Assembly (NCBI GenBank): GCA_002449955.1
Contig: DJYD01000014.1
Span: forward strand, 1-26,008
Origin: Lachnospiraceae bacterium UBA6987
GTDB taxonomy: Bacteria > Bacillota > Clostridia > Lachnospirales > Lachnospiraceae
Direction of reading: 5' to 3'
DNA length: 26,008 bases
This document shows, piece by piece, positions 1 through 7,274 of this stretch; the first letter of the stretch is position 1; every line of letters begins with the position of its first letter. The notes under the pieces are model-generated. The model was not told the origin of the DNA and searched no databases. It was given only the letters and a program-made list of their open reading frames with translations. The position numbers were made by a program, and so were the translations under genes.

Positions 1-12
1 GTCCAGAAAACT

Positions 13-31
13 GGGTACATATCATTTACCC
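13..31 (-). terminator. possible weak terminator downstream of desulfoferrodoxin
   Basis: A GGGTA/TACCC inverted repeat (13-17 and 27-31) with a 9-base loop is followed, read on the minus strand, by a short T-rich run. It lies about 50 bases past the desulfoferrodoxin stop, where a terminator is expected. The stem is only 5 bp, so this is weak. Bases 1-81 otherwise show no gene. Confidence 0.25.
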
Positions 32-81
32 GGGCCGGTTTTTTGCTGCTCACTTATGGCATCAGTTTGACTGCGGAAGGA

Positions 82-456
82 TCAGCCTTTCCAGAGACTG
101 TGCAGATTGCAGTAGGCGTAGACCGCTTCAACTTCATCCCCTTCGGCCAGGGCAAAGAAGGCCTTCGGTGCATCACCGGGCTTAAGCTCCTTCCTCTGCA
201 CGCCGTTCTTCGTCTGCAGCACGATCCATTCGATATAGTGAACATCCAGCATGGGATGCTCTACTTCGCCGACCGTAACATTCACGATGCCGTCCTTCAC
301 TTCCCAGACCGGAACATGCTTTTCAACAGCAGCATCGGTGGTGCCGGGAACCAGTTCTTCCATGGGTTTGCCACAGCACATGACCGGGCAGGGTTTTTTC
401 TTGATCATTTCGATGATCTGGCCACAGGTGGCACAGCGGTAGAATTTGACTTCCAT
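82..456 (-). CDS. dfx: desulfoferrodoxin (superoxide reductase)
   Basis: The 124-aa product is a cytoplasmic superoxide reductase that reduces superoxide to hydrogen peroxide without making oxygen, usually fed by rubredoxin. Residues 1-35 form a desulforedoxin-like FeCys4 domain with C8, C11, C27 and C28 (CxxC then CC). Residues 40-124 form the neelaredoxin-like catalytic domain. The expected iron ligands are visible: H47 in EKHVP, H67, H73, and C116/H119 in the CNLH motif near the C-terminus. E45 and K46 match the conserved Glu-Lys pair next to the active site. Length fits two-domain desulfoferrodoxins. AGGAG lies 6 bases before the ATG. It is transcribed away from the genes to its right, with a plausible promoter at 492-520. 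The flavodiiron protein and rubredoxin fusion nearby on the plus strand make a coherent oxidative-stress neighbourhood. Family is certain; the physiological electron donor is inferred. Confidence 0.95.
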   Translation of the reverse strand: MEVKFYRCATCGQIIEMIKKKPCPVMCCGKPMEELVPGTTDAAVEKHVPVWEVKDGIVNVTVGEVEHPMLDVHYIEWIVLQTKNGVQRKELKPGDAPKAFFALAEGDEVEAVYAYCNLHSLWKG

Positions 457-491
457 GATATTCTCCTTTTTCGGACTTTTGTCCTGCCTTT

Positions 492-520
492 ATCGTAACA
501 ATTCCGAGGGAAAAAGTAAA
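492..520 (-). promoter_or_regulatory. putative sigma-A promoter for dfx
   Basis: Read on the minus strand: TTTACT, a 17-base spacer, then TACGAT, about 35 bases before the dfx start codon. Spacing is ideal but the boxes are only moderate matches. Confidence 0.45.
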
Positions 521-587
521 GTGAAAAGTCCATAAAGCGGGAAAGCGTCTGTAATGCGGCAGCAAGATTAAGTGGCTCCGGAAGCGC

Positions 588-617
588 TTGAAAAAGGCCA
601 CTCCTTCATGATAAAAT
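588..617 (+). promoter_or_regulatory. putative sigma-A promoter for the 638 gene
   Basis: TTGAAA at 588-593, an 18-base spacer and TAAAAT at 612-617, followed by AAGGAGG and the ATG at 638. Good box matches. The 5' leader would be only about 15-20 bases. Confidence 0.6.
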
Positions 618-637
618 ACACCTGAAGGAGGAATGCG

Positions 638-979
638 ATGAAGGTTATCGATGTATTTGAAGGCTACTATGCAGCTGAGTGCCTGGCTAACGGCAGACCG
701 CGTCATGCGGCAAAGGTTTGTCTGACGGCTACAAGTGATGCCGGAACCATCAGCTATGTATGGCAGATCACTTTCTTTCCGCACGATACGGAGGATGATT
801 TCGGCGTGAGTTATGATGCCGAGGCGAGCCGCGAGATCTATGCAGGCAAGGGAAGACGGTCAAAAAAAAGAGAAGCAGGCCTCCTGGAAGAGCGGGAAAG
901 TGTCTGTGATGAACTTGCTGCGGAGCTGAAAGGAAAGGTCTTCTGGGACAGCCCTCTCCGGGAGATACGCCTGGGATAA
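638..979 (+). CDS. small protein of unknown function
   Basis: A 113-aa soluble protein I do not recognise. There is no signal peptide or membrane segment. The first half (residues 1-60) is mixed in character, with an aromatic-rich stretch ending in YVWQITFFPHD. Residues 65-100 are highly charged and probably helical (KGRRSKKREAGLLEERESV). A strong AAGGAGG seven bases before the ATG and a TTGAAA-18-TAAAAT promoter directly upstream support expression. No terminator is seen right after it, so transcription may run into the remnant that starts near 980. No partner gene suggests a role. Confidence 0.6.
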   Translation: MKVIDVFEGYYAAECLANGRPRHAAKVCLTATSDAGTISYVWQITFFPHDTEDDFGVSYDAEASREIYAGKGRRSKKREAGLLEERESVCDELAAELKGKVFWDSPLREIRLG

Positions 980-1379
980 GGCTGCTGCCTGTCCGAAAGA
1001 GCTTCTTTCAAAAGAAGACTCCCGGTGTGATTATGGTGAAGAATACAGCTATATGATCCATGATGAATCATCACCGAAAGATACATGCTCTAAATTGGGC
1101 CGCGTTGCCGTTGGGTACGTGTATCTGACAGAAGAAACTGCGAAATTATTTTTTACCTACGAAAGCAATAATTTATTGCTGCTTGAAAACGAAAGAATTG
1201 AAAAGGGCAGTTTTACCGGAGAATACTATTACTATAAAAACCAAGGTTTTTCATCTTCAGATTTCTATTTTGATGCTTTCTGGGTCGACTCAGTAAGCGG
1301 TGTTGCTTTTCGGCTGACCGGTGACATATCCAAAGAAGAAGCGTTCAGAATCATTGAAAATGTAAAAAGAATAAAGTAA
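980..1379 (+). pseudogene. 5'-truncated DUF4367-like C-terminal remnant
   Basis: The only ATG-initiated reading is at 1053 (108 aa), but the same frame stays open back to 930. The peptide just before the ATG (…DYGEEYSY) looks like genuine protein sequence of the same domain, so the true 5' end seems to be missing. There is no ribosome site before 1053. The C-terminus, GVAFRLTGDISKEEAFRI followed by a short helix, resembles the end of DUF4367 domains, in which a final 'sGdiskeEllkiaesi'-type motif is typical. That is recall, not a search result. The stretch is visibly more A+T-rich than its neighbours. It may be the decayed tail of a larger regulator or lipoprotein gene. A good terminator follows at 1412. 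Confidence 0.5.
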
Positions 1380-1411
1380 AACAGACAACGCAGATCAATC
1401 AATGAATACAG

Positions 1412-1452
1412 AAAAAGAAGGACAGATCACTTTATGACCTGTTCTTCTTTTT
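1412..1452 (+). terminator. Rho-independent terminator
   Basis: AAAAAGAAGGACAG pairs with CTGTTCTTCTTTTT across a 13-base loop, with one G-U pair, and ends in a T run. It closes the transcription unit that starts at 588. The rest of 1380-1692 holds only this terminator, the promoter at 1577 and a short leader. Confidence 0.8.
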
Positions 1453-1576
1453 AACTGAAATAATACGGAGCATCCTCTGGCAGGGGTGCTGCCGCATGTC
1501 TTAGTACACCCAGAACAGAAGGTCAGTGTAGGAGGGAAAGTGCAGGTGCTTTCGGTGAAAAACGCTCTCTCTTCAC

Positions 1577-1605
1577 TTGTTATTCCGCCCGGCTTCTGTT
1601 ATACT
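1577..1605 (+). promoter_or_regulatory. sigma-A promoter for the exonuclease gene
   Basis: TTGTTA at 1577-1582, a 17-base spacer and TATACT at 1600-1605. It lies inside the long upstream open frame, which shows that the frame's more upstream start codons are not used. The leader of about 80 bases can fold (GGAGA...TCTCC around 1620-1668). Confidence 0.7.
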
Positions 1606-1692
1606 TTAATTTCAGGAACGGAGAGGCGGAAAAAGCCCGGAAGACGCGGCTTAAAAAGCCTTCTCCCGAAAGATTTTATGACGGAGGAAGCA

Positions 1693-2256
1693 ATGCTCGG
1701 AGAACACAGAGGAAAAAGCCTCATGACCTGCGTCGACGACTATACGGTGATCGACCTGGAAACAACGGGACTTTCTCCTTCGGTGTGCGAGATCATCGAA
1801 TGCGCGGCGGTCAGGGTCAGAGGCGGAAGGGTCACGGACAGCTACACCAGACTGGTGCGGCCGTATATTGCGGTGCCCGGTTTTATTACGGGACTTACCG
1901 GGATATCCAACGCCATGCTGAGAGATGAGGCGGATATTGAACACGTGCTGCCCGAATTCCTTGATTTTATCGGGGATGATATCGTGGTCGGCCACAACGT
2001 CGGATTCGATATCGGCTTTCTCTGCGCAGCCGTGCGGCGGATGTGCGGCGATGAGTTTTCGAACGACTACATCGACAACATGCGCCTGTCAAGACGTCTT
2101 TTTCCGCAGGAAAGGCACCACCGTCTGAGCGACCTGGAGCAGCGCTTCGGCCTGCGCAACGAAAGGGCGCACCGGGCGCTTTCCGACACTGTCCTGACGC
2201 AGGAATGCTATGAAATCCTGAAGCGGGAAATGCTGCTCAGGGAAATGCGAATTTAA
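1693..2256 (+). CDS. DnaQ-like DEDDh 3'-5' exonuclease
   Basis: A 187-aa stand-alone exonuclease of the DnaQ/PolC-epsilon (DEDDh) superfamily, which removes nucleotides from DNA or RNA 3' ends using two metal ions. All catalytic residues are present: D21 and E23 in VIDLETTGLS, D106 in GHNVGFDIGFL, and H160 and D165 in HRALSDT. The PFITGLTGI-type segment (residues 62-71) is typical of the PolC-like branch. The frame is open back to 1486, but I choose the ATG at 1693: GGAGG lies five bases before it and the promoter at 1577-1605 lies within the upstream extension. Such proteins are short of the polymerase and helicase domains of PolC and DinG, so the substrate (proofreading, repair or RNA trimming) cannot be told. 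It stands as its own unit just before fprA. Confidence 0.88.
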   Translation: MLGEHRGKSLMTCVDDYTVIDLETTGLSPSVCEIIECAAVRVRGGRVTDSYTRLVRPYIAVPGFITGLTGISNAMLRDEADIEHVLPEFLDFIGDDIVVGHNVGFDIGFLCAAVRRMCGDEFSNDYIDNMRLSRRLFPQERHHRLSDLEQRFGLRNERAHRALSDTVLTQECYEILKREMLLREMRI

Positions 2257-2291
2257 AAATGGCTAAATTATAATAATACAGGAGGACTTCC

Positions 2292-3470
2292 ATGGAAGTA
2301 AGCAAAAATATCCGCTATATTGGCGTGAATGATCACCAGGTGGATCTGTTTGAAGGTCAGTTCCCGGTACCGGAAGGAATGGCCTACAATTCTTATCTGA
2401 TCCTGGATGAGAAACCAACGGTTATGGACAGCGTCGATGCCCATTTTACCGAGGAATGGCTGAGCAATCTGGAACGGGAGCTGGAAGGCCGGCAGCCGGC
2501 TTATCTTGTTGTCCAGCACATGGAACCGGACCACTCCGGGAGCCTGAAAGCCTTTGCCGACAAATACCCCGAAGCCGTGATCGTGTCATCCATGGCGGCT
2601 TTCCGGATGATGAAGAACTATTTCGGAACGGACTATGCGGATCGCCGCGTGCTGGCGGCTGAGGGACAAAACTTATCGCTCGGCAGTCATGAAATGCAGT
2701 TTGTTGCGGCACCGATGGTTCACTGGCCTGAAGTAACCATGACTTATGAAAAGACGGAAAAGGTCCTGTTTTCCGCGGATGCCTTCGGTAAATTCGGGGC
2801 ACTCGACGTAGAAAGCGATGAAGAGGACCTGGATGAAAAGTGGGCCTGCGAAGCAAGGCGCTACTATTTCGGCATCGTGGGCAAATTCGGCCCTCAGGTG
2901 CAGAATCTGCTGAAAAAGGCCGCCGGACTCGATATCCGCTGCATCTGCCCGCTGCATGGTCCGGTGTTAAATGAAGAGCTCGGATACTATCTGCAGAAGT
3001 ATCAGACCTGGTCTTCCTATGCAGCGGAATCCGAGGGCGTATTCATCGCGTATACCTCCGTGTACGGCCACACGAAAGAGGCAGTTGAGCTTTTCGCGAA
3101 GATGCTTGAAGACCACGGCTGCCCGAAGGTGGTGGTCACGGACCTTGCCCGCTGCGACGTCTTCGAAGCCGTGGAAGATGCCTTCCGCTATGGAAAGATC
3201 GTGCTCGCATCCACGACCTACAATGGAGAAGTTTACCCCTTCATGCGTGAATTCATCGGTCACCTGACCGAACGCGCCTGGCAGAAGAGAAAGGTCGGCC
3301 TGATCGAGAACGGAAGCTGGGGCCCCATGGCCGCCAAGACCATGCAAAAGCTGCTCGAGGGCGCAAAGGATGTCACTTTTGCCGATTCCAAGGTAACGAT
3401 TCTCGGCGCTATGAACGACGCCAACATCATCCAGCTGCAGAATCTCGCGGCTGAAATGCTGAAAGACTGA
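2292..3470 (+). CDS. fprA: flavodiiron protein (A-type flavoprotein FprA)
   Basis: A 392-aa cytoplasmic flavodiiron protein that reduces O2 to water and/or NO to N2O in anaerobes. Residues 1-245 form the metallo-beta-lactamase-like diiron domain with all six ligands: H76, E78 and D80 in HMEPDH, then H143, D162 and H221. Residues about 250-392 form a flavodoxin domain starting FIAYTSVYGHTKE, which is the FMN phosphate loop. Length equals the minimal two-domain class, so electrons must come from a separate protein. The rubredoxin-flavin reductase encoded next is the obvious donor, as described for the Moorella FprA-Hrb pair. GGAGG sits six bases before the ATG. O2 or NO preference cannot be read from the sequence. 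Confidence 0.95.
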   Translation: MEVSKNIRYIGVNDHQVDLFEGQFPVPEGMAYNSYLILDEKPTVMDSVDAHFTEEWLSNLERELEGRQPAYLVVQHMEPDHSGSLKAFADKYPEAVIVSSMAAFRMMKNYFGTDYADRRVLAAEGQNLSLGSHEMQFVAAPMVHWPEVTMTYEKTEKVLFSADAFGKFGALDVESDEEDLDEKWACEARRYYFGIVGKFGPQVQNLLKKAAGLDIRCICPLHGPVLNEELGYYLQKYQTWSSYAAESEGVFIAYTSVYGHTKEAVELFAKMLEDHGCPKVVVTDLARCDVFEAVEDAFRYGKIVLASTTYNGEVYPFMREFIGHLTERAWQKRKVGLIENGSWGPMAAKTMQKLLEGAKDVTFADSKVTILGAMNDANIIQLQNLAAEMLKD

Positions 3471-3474
3471 GAAC

Positions 3475-3590
3475 CTCATCCGCCCCTTCGGGGCACCTTC
3501 CTCCTCTGTATAAGTTCCGGCAGCTGCAGTTAAATCTGCAGGCCGTCACTTACCTAAAGGGGAAGGCTAAGGGGAAGGCAAGGAAAGACA
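3475..3590 (+). repeat. complex inverted-repeat (REP/MITE-like) intergenic element
   Basis: Nested inverted repeats fill the fprA-hrb gap. A GCCCC-TTC-GGGGC hairpin lies near 3490. CTGCAG-TTAAAT-CTGCAG (about 3524-3541) is flanked by CGGC/GCCG and AAGT/ACTT arms. An outer CCTTCC/GGAAGG pair closes near 3500 and 3566. A short direct repeat AGGGGAAGGC occurs twice near 3563 and 3577. The start CCTCATCCG with a later GGGGAAGGCT resembles dispersed intergenic repeats that I recall from gut Clostridia. Copies elsewhere in this genome cannot be seen in this window. Confidence 0.55.
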
Positions 3591-3602
3591 GAAAGGAGAA
3601 AT

Positions 3603-4217
3603 ATGGACAACAAGGCATTTTACAAGCTGACTTACGGCGTGTTCCTGCTCGGCTCGTCCGCGGACGGGCGCGACAACGCCTGCATCACCAATACCTGCAT
3701 CCAGGTGGCTTCGAATCCGACCCGGATCGCGATCGCGGTCATCAATACCAATTTCACCTGCGACCTCATCAAAAAGAGCGGACGCTTTGCCATCACGCTG
3801 CTCGATGATACGGTAAGCTTTGATACCATCAAGTTCTTCGGCATGCAGTCCGGCCGGAACGTGGACAAATTCGAATACCTCACGCCGTCGAAGGATGCCT
3901 GGGGCATGCCCTACATCAATTGGTGTGCCTGCGCGGTCCTTTCCGGCAAGGTGCTGGAGCAGACGGATCTTGGCAGCCACACGCTCTTCATCGCTGAGGT
4001 TGAAGAGGCGCAGGTCCTGAGCGGCAACGCCCCGCTGACCTACGCGGACTATCAAAGCAAGCTGAAGCCGAAGCCCGCCGCCAAGCCCGCGGATAAGAAG
4101 CCGAAGGCCTGGCGCTGCAAGATCTGCGGCTATGTGTATGAAGGCGAGACGCTTCCTGCCGACTACAGCTGCCCGCTCTGCGGCCACGGCCCCGAAGACT
4201 TCGAACCGGTGTATTAA
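3603..4217 (+). CDS. hrb: flavin reductase-rubredoxin fusion (Hrb-like)
   Basis: A 204-aa fusion. Residues 1-150 form an FMN-binding flavin reductase (flavoredoxin-like) domain with the family's N-terminal SSADGRDNACITNT pattern. A Lys/Pro/Ala-rich linker (about 151-168) joins a C-terminal rubredoxin whose iron ligands are C172, C175, C190 and C193. The rubredoxin loop is short, with 14 residues between the two CxxC motifs, as in rubrerythrin-type rubredoxins. This is the architecture of high-molecular-weight rubredoxin from Moorella, where it passes NAD(P)H electrons to FprA. The gene lies 132 bases after fprA on the same strand, so the same role is likely here. It may also feed the desulfoferrodoxin. 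AAAGGAG sits five bases before the ATG. A strong bidirectional terminator follows. Confidence 0.9.
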   Translation: MDNKAFYKLTYGVFLLGSSADGRDNACITNTCIQVASNPTRIAIAVINTNFTCDLIKKSGRFAITLLDDTVSFDTIKFFGMQSGRNVDKFEYLTPSKDAWGMPYINWCACAVLSGKVLEQTDLGSHTLFIAEVEEAQVLSGNAPLTYADYQSKLKPKPAAKPADKKPKAWRCKICGYVYEGETLPADYSCPLCGHGPEDFEPVY

Positions 4218-4224
4218 ACGAAAG

Positions 4225-4287
4225 AAAAAGAAGGCTGTCTGTGATGTCCCGGTATGGGGAACACATTTCACAGGCAGCCTTCTTTTT
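4225..4287. terminator. bidirectional terminator between hrb and brnQ
   Basis: AGAAGGCTGTCTGTG (4229-4243) pairs with CACAGGCAGCCTTCT (4269-4283), with one G-U pair. There is an A-run on the left and a T-run on the right, so it can stop transcription of both convergent genes. Confidence 0.88.
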
Positions 4288-4322
4288 CATGTACGGAATC
4301 TTATTCTGGATAGACCCGGGGC

Positions 4323-5654
4323 TTATACAGCCTGTTTCGGGTGAGGTAGCTTTGCAGAGCCGATAAGTGCCATTTCCGTGACTTTCTTCTCCGGTATCAG
4401 TGCGCCGATCAGGCCGCCCATGACAGCCGGTATCACCCAGACAAAGCCGAGTTCATACAGCGGAAGTCTGGTGATGAAACCGAACGGCAGTCCGAAGCCG
4501 TATGCGGCGTCTGCGAGCATGGGAATCACCGCGCCGAGGGCTGCGCCGGCAAAAACAGTATTTTTCCTGATCTTTTCACTGAAGAAGGAAAGGATGATCT
4601 GCGTCAGAAGCAGCGGATAGAGTACGGACAGAAGCGGCGCGGCAAAGCGGATCATGGTGGAGATCCCTACATTGCTGATCAGCATGCTGATGCCGCAGAT
4701 GATCAGAACGAGCTTCGTATAAGACAGGCGGCCTTTAAGCCGGCCTTCAAAATAGGCGGCGGCTGAGCTTACGAGGCCGACTGCAGTTGTCAGGCAGGCA
4801 AAGAAGACGATCAGGGCAAGCAGGATTACGCCAAAACGCTTGAGCAGGAGTTCTGTGACAAGGACCACCAGATCCGTATGTCCGATATCACCAAGGCCCA
4901 GCCCCCCGGCAGTGGCACCGAGGTAGGCCAGCCCACCGTAGACAAGAAAGAGGGCGGCTGCCGCGACGATCCCTGCGCGGCGGATGACTTTCATCTGGGC
5001 TTTTTTATCGCCATATCCTTTATCTTTTACGGTTCTTAAGATGACAATTGTGATGGCCAGGGCGCCCAGAACGTCCATGGTCTGATACCCGTTCAGGAAG
5101 CCATCCTTAAGGGCGTTCATCCCGTCTAACGGGGCGCCGATCTCACCGATCGGTGACAGAATACCTTTCACGCAGAGCACAGCGATCGTAACGAGGAGCA
5201 TCGGCGTCAGGTATTTGCCGACAATATCCACAACCTTTCCGGGGCGGATCGTAAGAACGGCAACAAGGGCGAAGAAGAGAAGGCCGAAGACCCAGGAGCT
5301 GAGTTTTGGAAACAGGACATGCGCACCCATTTCAAATGTGGTGGCGCAGGTGCGCGGAATGCAGAGAGCGGGGCCTACGATGGCCATGACGAGATCCATA
5401 CAAATAAGAGAGATTTTTTTCGGCAGTCTTCCTAAGAGATTCTGCCCGTCGCCGAGCCTGACGATGGCAAGGACCGTCATAATGGCAAGCCCGGCATCGG
5501 CAATCACAAAGCAGGCAAGAGCAGGAAACCATTTTGTTCCGCTCTCGAGTCCGAGATAAGGAGGAAAGATCAGATTACCGGCACCAAAGAATACAGCAAA
5601 TAAAGCAAAACCAACGACCATAAAGTCACTTTTGCGTCTTTTTTGTTCCTGCAT
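4323..5654 (-). CDS. brnQ: branched-chain amino acid transport carrier BrnQ
   Basis: A 443-aa polytopic membrane protein of the LIVCS family, importing leucine, isoleucine and valine with Na+ or H+. The N-terminal motif FAVFFGAGNLIFPPYLG is diagnostic. Hydrophobic segments continue through the length, with about 12 predicted, and the total matches the usual 430-450 aa. An in-frame ATG lies seven codons upstream (5675), but the GGAGG site falls between the two ATGs, six bases before the one at 5654, so I start there. A promoter lies about 90 bases upstream. It is a single-gene unit converging on hrb and has no functional neighbour here. Confidence 0.93.
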   Translation of the reverse strand: MQEQKRRKSDFMVVGFALFAVFFGAGNLIFPPYLGLESGTKWFPALACFVIADAGLAIMTVLAIVRLGDGQNLLGRLPKKISLICMDLVMAIVGPALCIPRTCATTFEMGAHVLFPKLSSWVFGLLFFALVAVLTIRPGKVVDIVGKYLTPMLLVTIAVLCVKGILSPIGEIGAPLDGMNALKDGFLNGYQTMDVLGALAITIVILRTVKDKGYGDKKAQMKVIRRAGIVAAAALFLVYGGLAYLGATAGGLGLGDIGHTDLVVLVTELLLKRFGVILLALIVFFACLTTAVGLVSSAAAYFEGRLKGRLSYTKLVLIICGISMLISNVGISTMIRFAAPLLSVLYPLLLTQIILSFFSEKIRKNTVFAGAALGAVIPMLADAAYGFGLPFGFITRLPLYELGFVWVIPAVMGGLIGALIPEKKVTEMALIGSAKLPHPKQAV

Positions 5655-5741
5655 GGCAGACCTCCGTGTCGACATTGATATAGTTTTGCGGTGTAGCTAA
5701 AAGCTGGGAAACAATATAAAATCACGTCTTTTCTGTCTCCA

Positions 5742-5770
5742 AATATAGCAAAAATAACGGATGTCCGCAA
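5742..5770 (-). promoter_or_regulatory. sigma-A promoter for brnQ
   Basis: On the minus strand: TTGCGG (5770-5765), a 17-base spacer and TATATT (5747-5742). The leader of about 80 bases before the start shows no structure I recognise as a riboswitch or T-box. Confidence 0.65.
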
Positions 5771-5906
5771 ATTGGCTCATTTTTATGAGAAGAAATCAAA
5801 AAGAGTCAAAGTCTCACATTAAGAAACTGCAAACGTTTATGCGGCAGCATTGCGAGGAAAGCCGGGCGGCAGAAGATCGCATCCTGTTAATTAGTTGATT
5901 TTTAAG

Positions 5907-5927
5907 AAACCCAGGGTCTGGTTTTTT
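5907..5927 (+). terminator. small orphan terminator-like hairpin
   Basis: AAAC-CCAG/CTGG-TTT with a three-base loop runs into six Ts. No plus-strand gene lies directly upstream because brnQ diverges, so its role is unclear. The rest of 5771-5950 shows no gene. Confidence 0.35.
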
Positions 5928-5952
5928 GCTTTAATTCAGCCCGGGCTTCATC

Positions 5953-5980
5953 TTGCAATCCTTGCTCAGTATGATACAAT
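5953..5980 (+). promoter_or_regulatory. sigma-A promoter for the 6028-maf operon
   Basis: TTGCAA (5953-5958), a 16-base spacer and TACAAT (5975-5980), 48 bases before the ATG at 6028. Confidence 0.65.
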
Positions 5981-6027
5981 AAGGATGCAAGGAACCGGCT
6001 GTGGTACCGGCCGGGAAAGGAGACATA

Positions 6028-6609
6028 ATGTCACAACATTTTCCGATAACGCCTCCGAATGAAGAGGAAATACTCAGACGGGCAGCCTGCCGTCAGCCGT
6101 CGGAAGACGAGCTTGGTTTAATGCGGGAATGCCTGCGCGATGCAGAATATCTGATTGATTATCATATTACGGAGAGAAACCGGCCGGTTTCTATTCTGGA
6201 AGAGCTGAAAGAAGAGGTCCCGGACAGTTTCGCAGCGGGGCTGCACACCGAGGAACTGAAAAATTGCAGTTCGCTGATCATCTTTACGGCCTCACTCGGA
6301 GATGCCATCCGTGAGGAAATCGAAGAGGACGGTGAAGCGGAGAAAAGAATATTTTATCAGGCAATCTGCGCGGAGCGGCTGGATGCCCTGTGCGAATCCT
6401 ACTGTGACAGCAAGGAAAAACGACTGAACGAAAACGGCGCCTATATCACGCCGCATTATCCTTTCTTCTGGAAAGATGTGAAGGAAGATGCCTATACGAC
6501 GACCCGCATCATGGGGATCAGTCTCGATCCGCAGTCTCATGCACCGGAACGCTGCAGAAGCTGCTATGTCAAAAATTGCCCGAGCAGAAGTAAGGAGATT
6601 CGTTCATGA
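6028..6609 (+). CDS. MetH-activation-domain-like protein
   Basis: A 193-aa cytoplasmic protein. The segment CSSLIIFTASLGDAIREEIE (residues about 75-94), followed by an AICAERLDALCE helix, resembles the AdoMet-binding reactivation domain of B12-dependent methionine synthase, which Firmicutes often carry as a separate small protein. The C-terminus is Cys-rich (CRSCYVKNCPSR), as I recall for this small-protein class. Recognition is from memory of motifs, so it is moderate. No methionine synthase is in the window. AAAGGAG precedes the ATG at 6028. An in-frame GTG at 6001 lacks a site and is not used. It overlaps maf by four bases (ATGA), so the two are translationally coupled. Part of the AdoMet-binding surface may have drifted, because the usual RxSPGYGD-like motif is replaced by ITPHYPFFWKD. 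Confidence 0.6.
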   Translation: MSQHFPITPPNEEEILRRAACRQPSEDELGLMRECLRDAEYLIDYHITERNRPVSILEELKEEVPDSFAAGLHTEELKNCSSLIIFTASLGDAIREEIEEDGEAEKRIFYQAICAERLDALCESYCDSKEKRLNENGAYITPHYPFFWKDVKEDAYTTTRIMGISLDPQSHAPERCRSCYVKNCPSRSKEIRS

Positions 6610-7202
6610 CGCAGAAAAAGAAAGAGAATACTTTTCTGAAGAAAAAGGATATCATCCTGGCATCGGCGTCCCCCAGACGCAAGCAGCTGCTGAAGATGGC
6701 CGGAATTCATTTCAGTGTTGTTCCGGCTGATATTCCCGAAATTGTTCCGGAGGATATGCCGCCGGAGAAGGAATCGCAGTATCTGGCAGCCATCAAGGCC
6801 GGTTATGTTTTGTCAGAGAATGAAAATTCGATCGTGATCGGTGCGGATACAACGGTGCTTTGCGAGGGCCGCGTTCTCGGGAAACCGAAGGATAAAGAGG
6901 AAGCAAAGGAAATGCTGCGCTTCCTGTCCGGCAAAACGCATGAAGTGTATACCGGGGTCGCCATTGTCTCCAAGGATGTCAATGATTGCTTCACGTCCGT
7001 GACAAAAGTGGAATTCTACGAACTGTCTGATGAAGAGATCGACTGGTATATTTCAACCCGTGAACCGATGGACAAGGCAGGCGCATACGGGATCCAGGGC
7101 TTCGGCTGCCGTCTGGTAAAACGGATCGAAGGCGATTATTTTACCGTGATGGGACTGCCCGTAGCTGAAGTGGCGAGACATCTGGATAAGATTGAAGGAT
7201 AA
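6606..7202 (+). CDS. maf: Maf-family nucleotide pyrophosphatase
   Basis: A 198-aa cytoplasmic house-cleaning enzyme that hydrolyses non-canonical nucleoside triphosphates (dTTP, UTP or modified pyrimidine types) to monophosphate and pyrophosphate. Signature motifs are present: ASASPRRKQLL (residues 19-29), GADTTV with D81, and LGKPKDKEEA with the later SGKTHEVYTGVAI. The C-terminal KAGAYGIQG motif fits the dTTP/UTP-type Maf subgroup. Length is normal. Its ATG overlaps the stop of the upstream gene (ATGA), with AAGGAG eight bases before it. The unit ends at the shared terminator 7221-7259. Maf is often named for septum inhibition in Bacillus, but the enzyme activity is the better-supported role. 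Confidence 0.95.
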   Translation: MTQKKKENTFLKKKDIILASASPRRKQLLKMAGIHFSVVPADIPEIVPEDMPPEKESQYLAAIKAGYVLSENENSIVIGADTTVLCEGRVLGKPKDKEEAKEMLRFLSGKTHEVYTGVAIVSKDVNDCFTSVTKVEFYELSDEEIDWYISTREPMDKAGAYGIQGFGCRLVKRIEGDYFTVMGLPVAEVARHLDKIEG

Positions 7203-7220
7203 AGGGCAAAACCGAGCCCC

Positions 7221-7259
7221 AAAAAGAGAACGCACCCGCAAAGGATGCGTTCTCTTTTT
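7221..7259. terminator. bidirectional terminator between maf and the serpin gene
   Basis: AAAAAGAGAACGCA (7221-7234) and TGCGTTCTCTTTTT (7246-7259) are exactly complementary, with an 11-base loop, and serve both convergent genes. Confidence 0.92.
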
Positions 7260-7274
7260 GCTTAATCGCTGAGA

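Noticed and set aside
43..498. Plus-strand open frame opposite desulfoferrodoxin
   Set aside because: The minus strand encodes an unmistakable desulfoferrodoxin with all metal ligands.
1486..1692. Upstream extension of the exonuclease frame to the ATG-like start at 1486
   Set aside because: It contains the promoter (1577-1605), has no ribosome site and its peptide is not domain-like.
2269..2274. TATAAT just before fprA as a promoter -10 box
   Set aside because: No -35 box at a proper distance, and transcription would start at the ribosome site itself.
5655..5735. T-box or amino-acid riboswitch in the brnQ leader
   Set aside because: Leader is only about 80 bases and lacks a T-box sequence or specifier-like stem.
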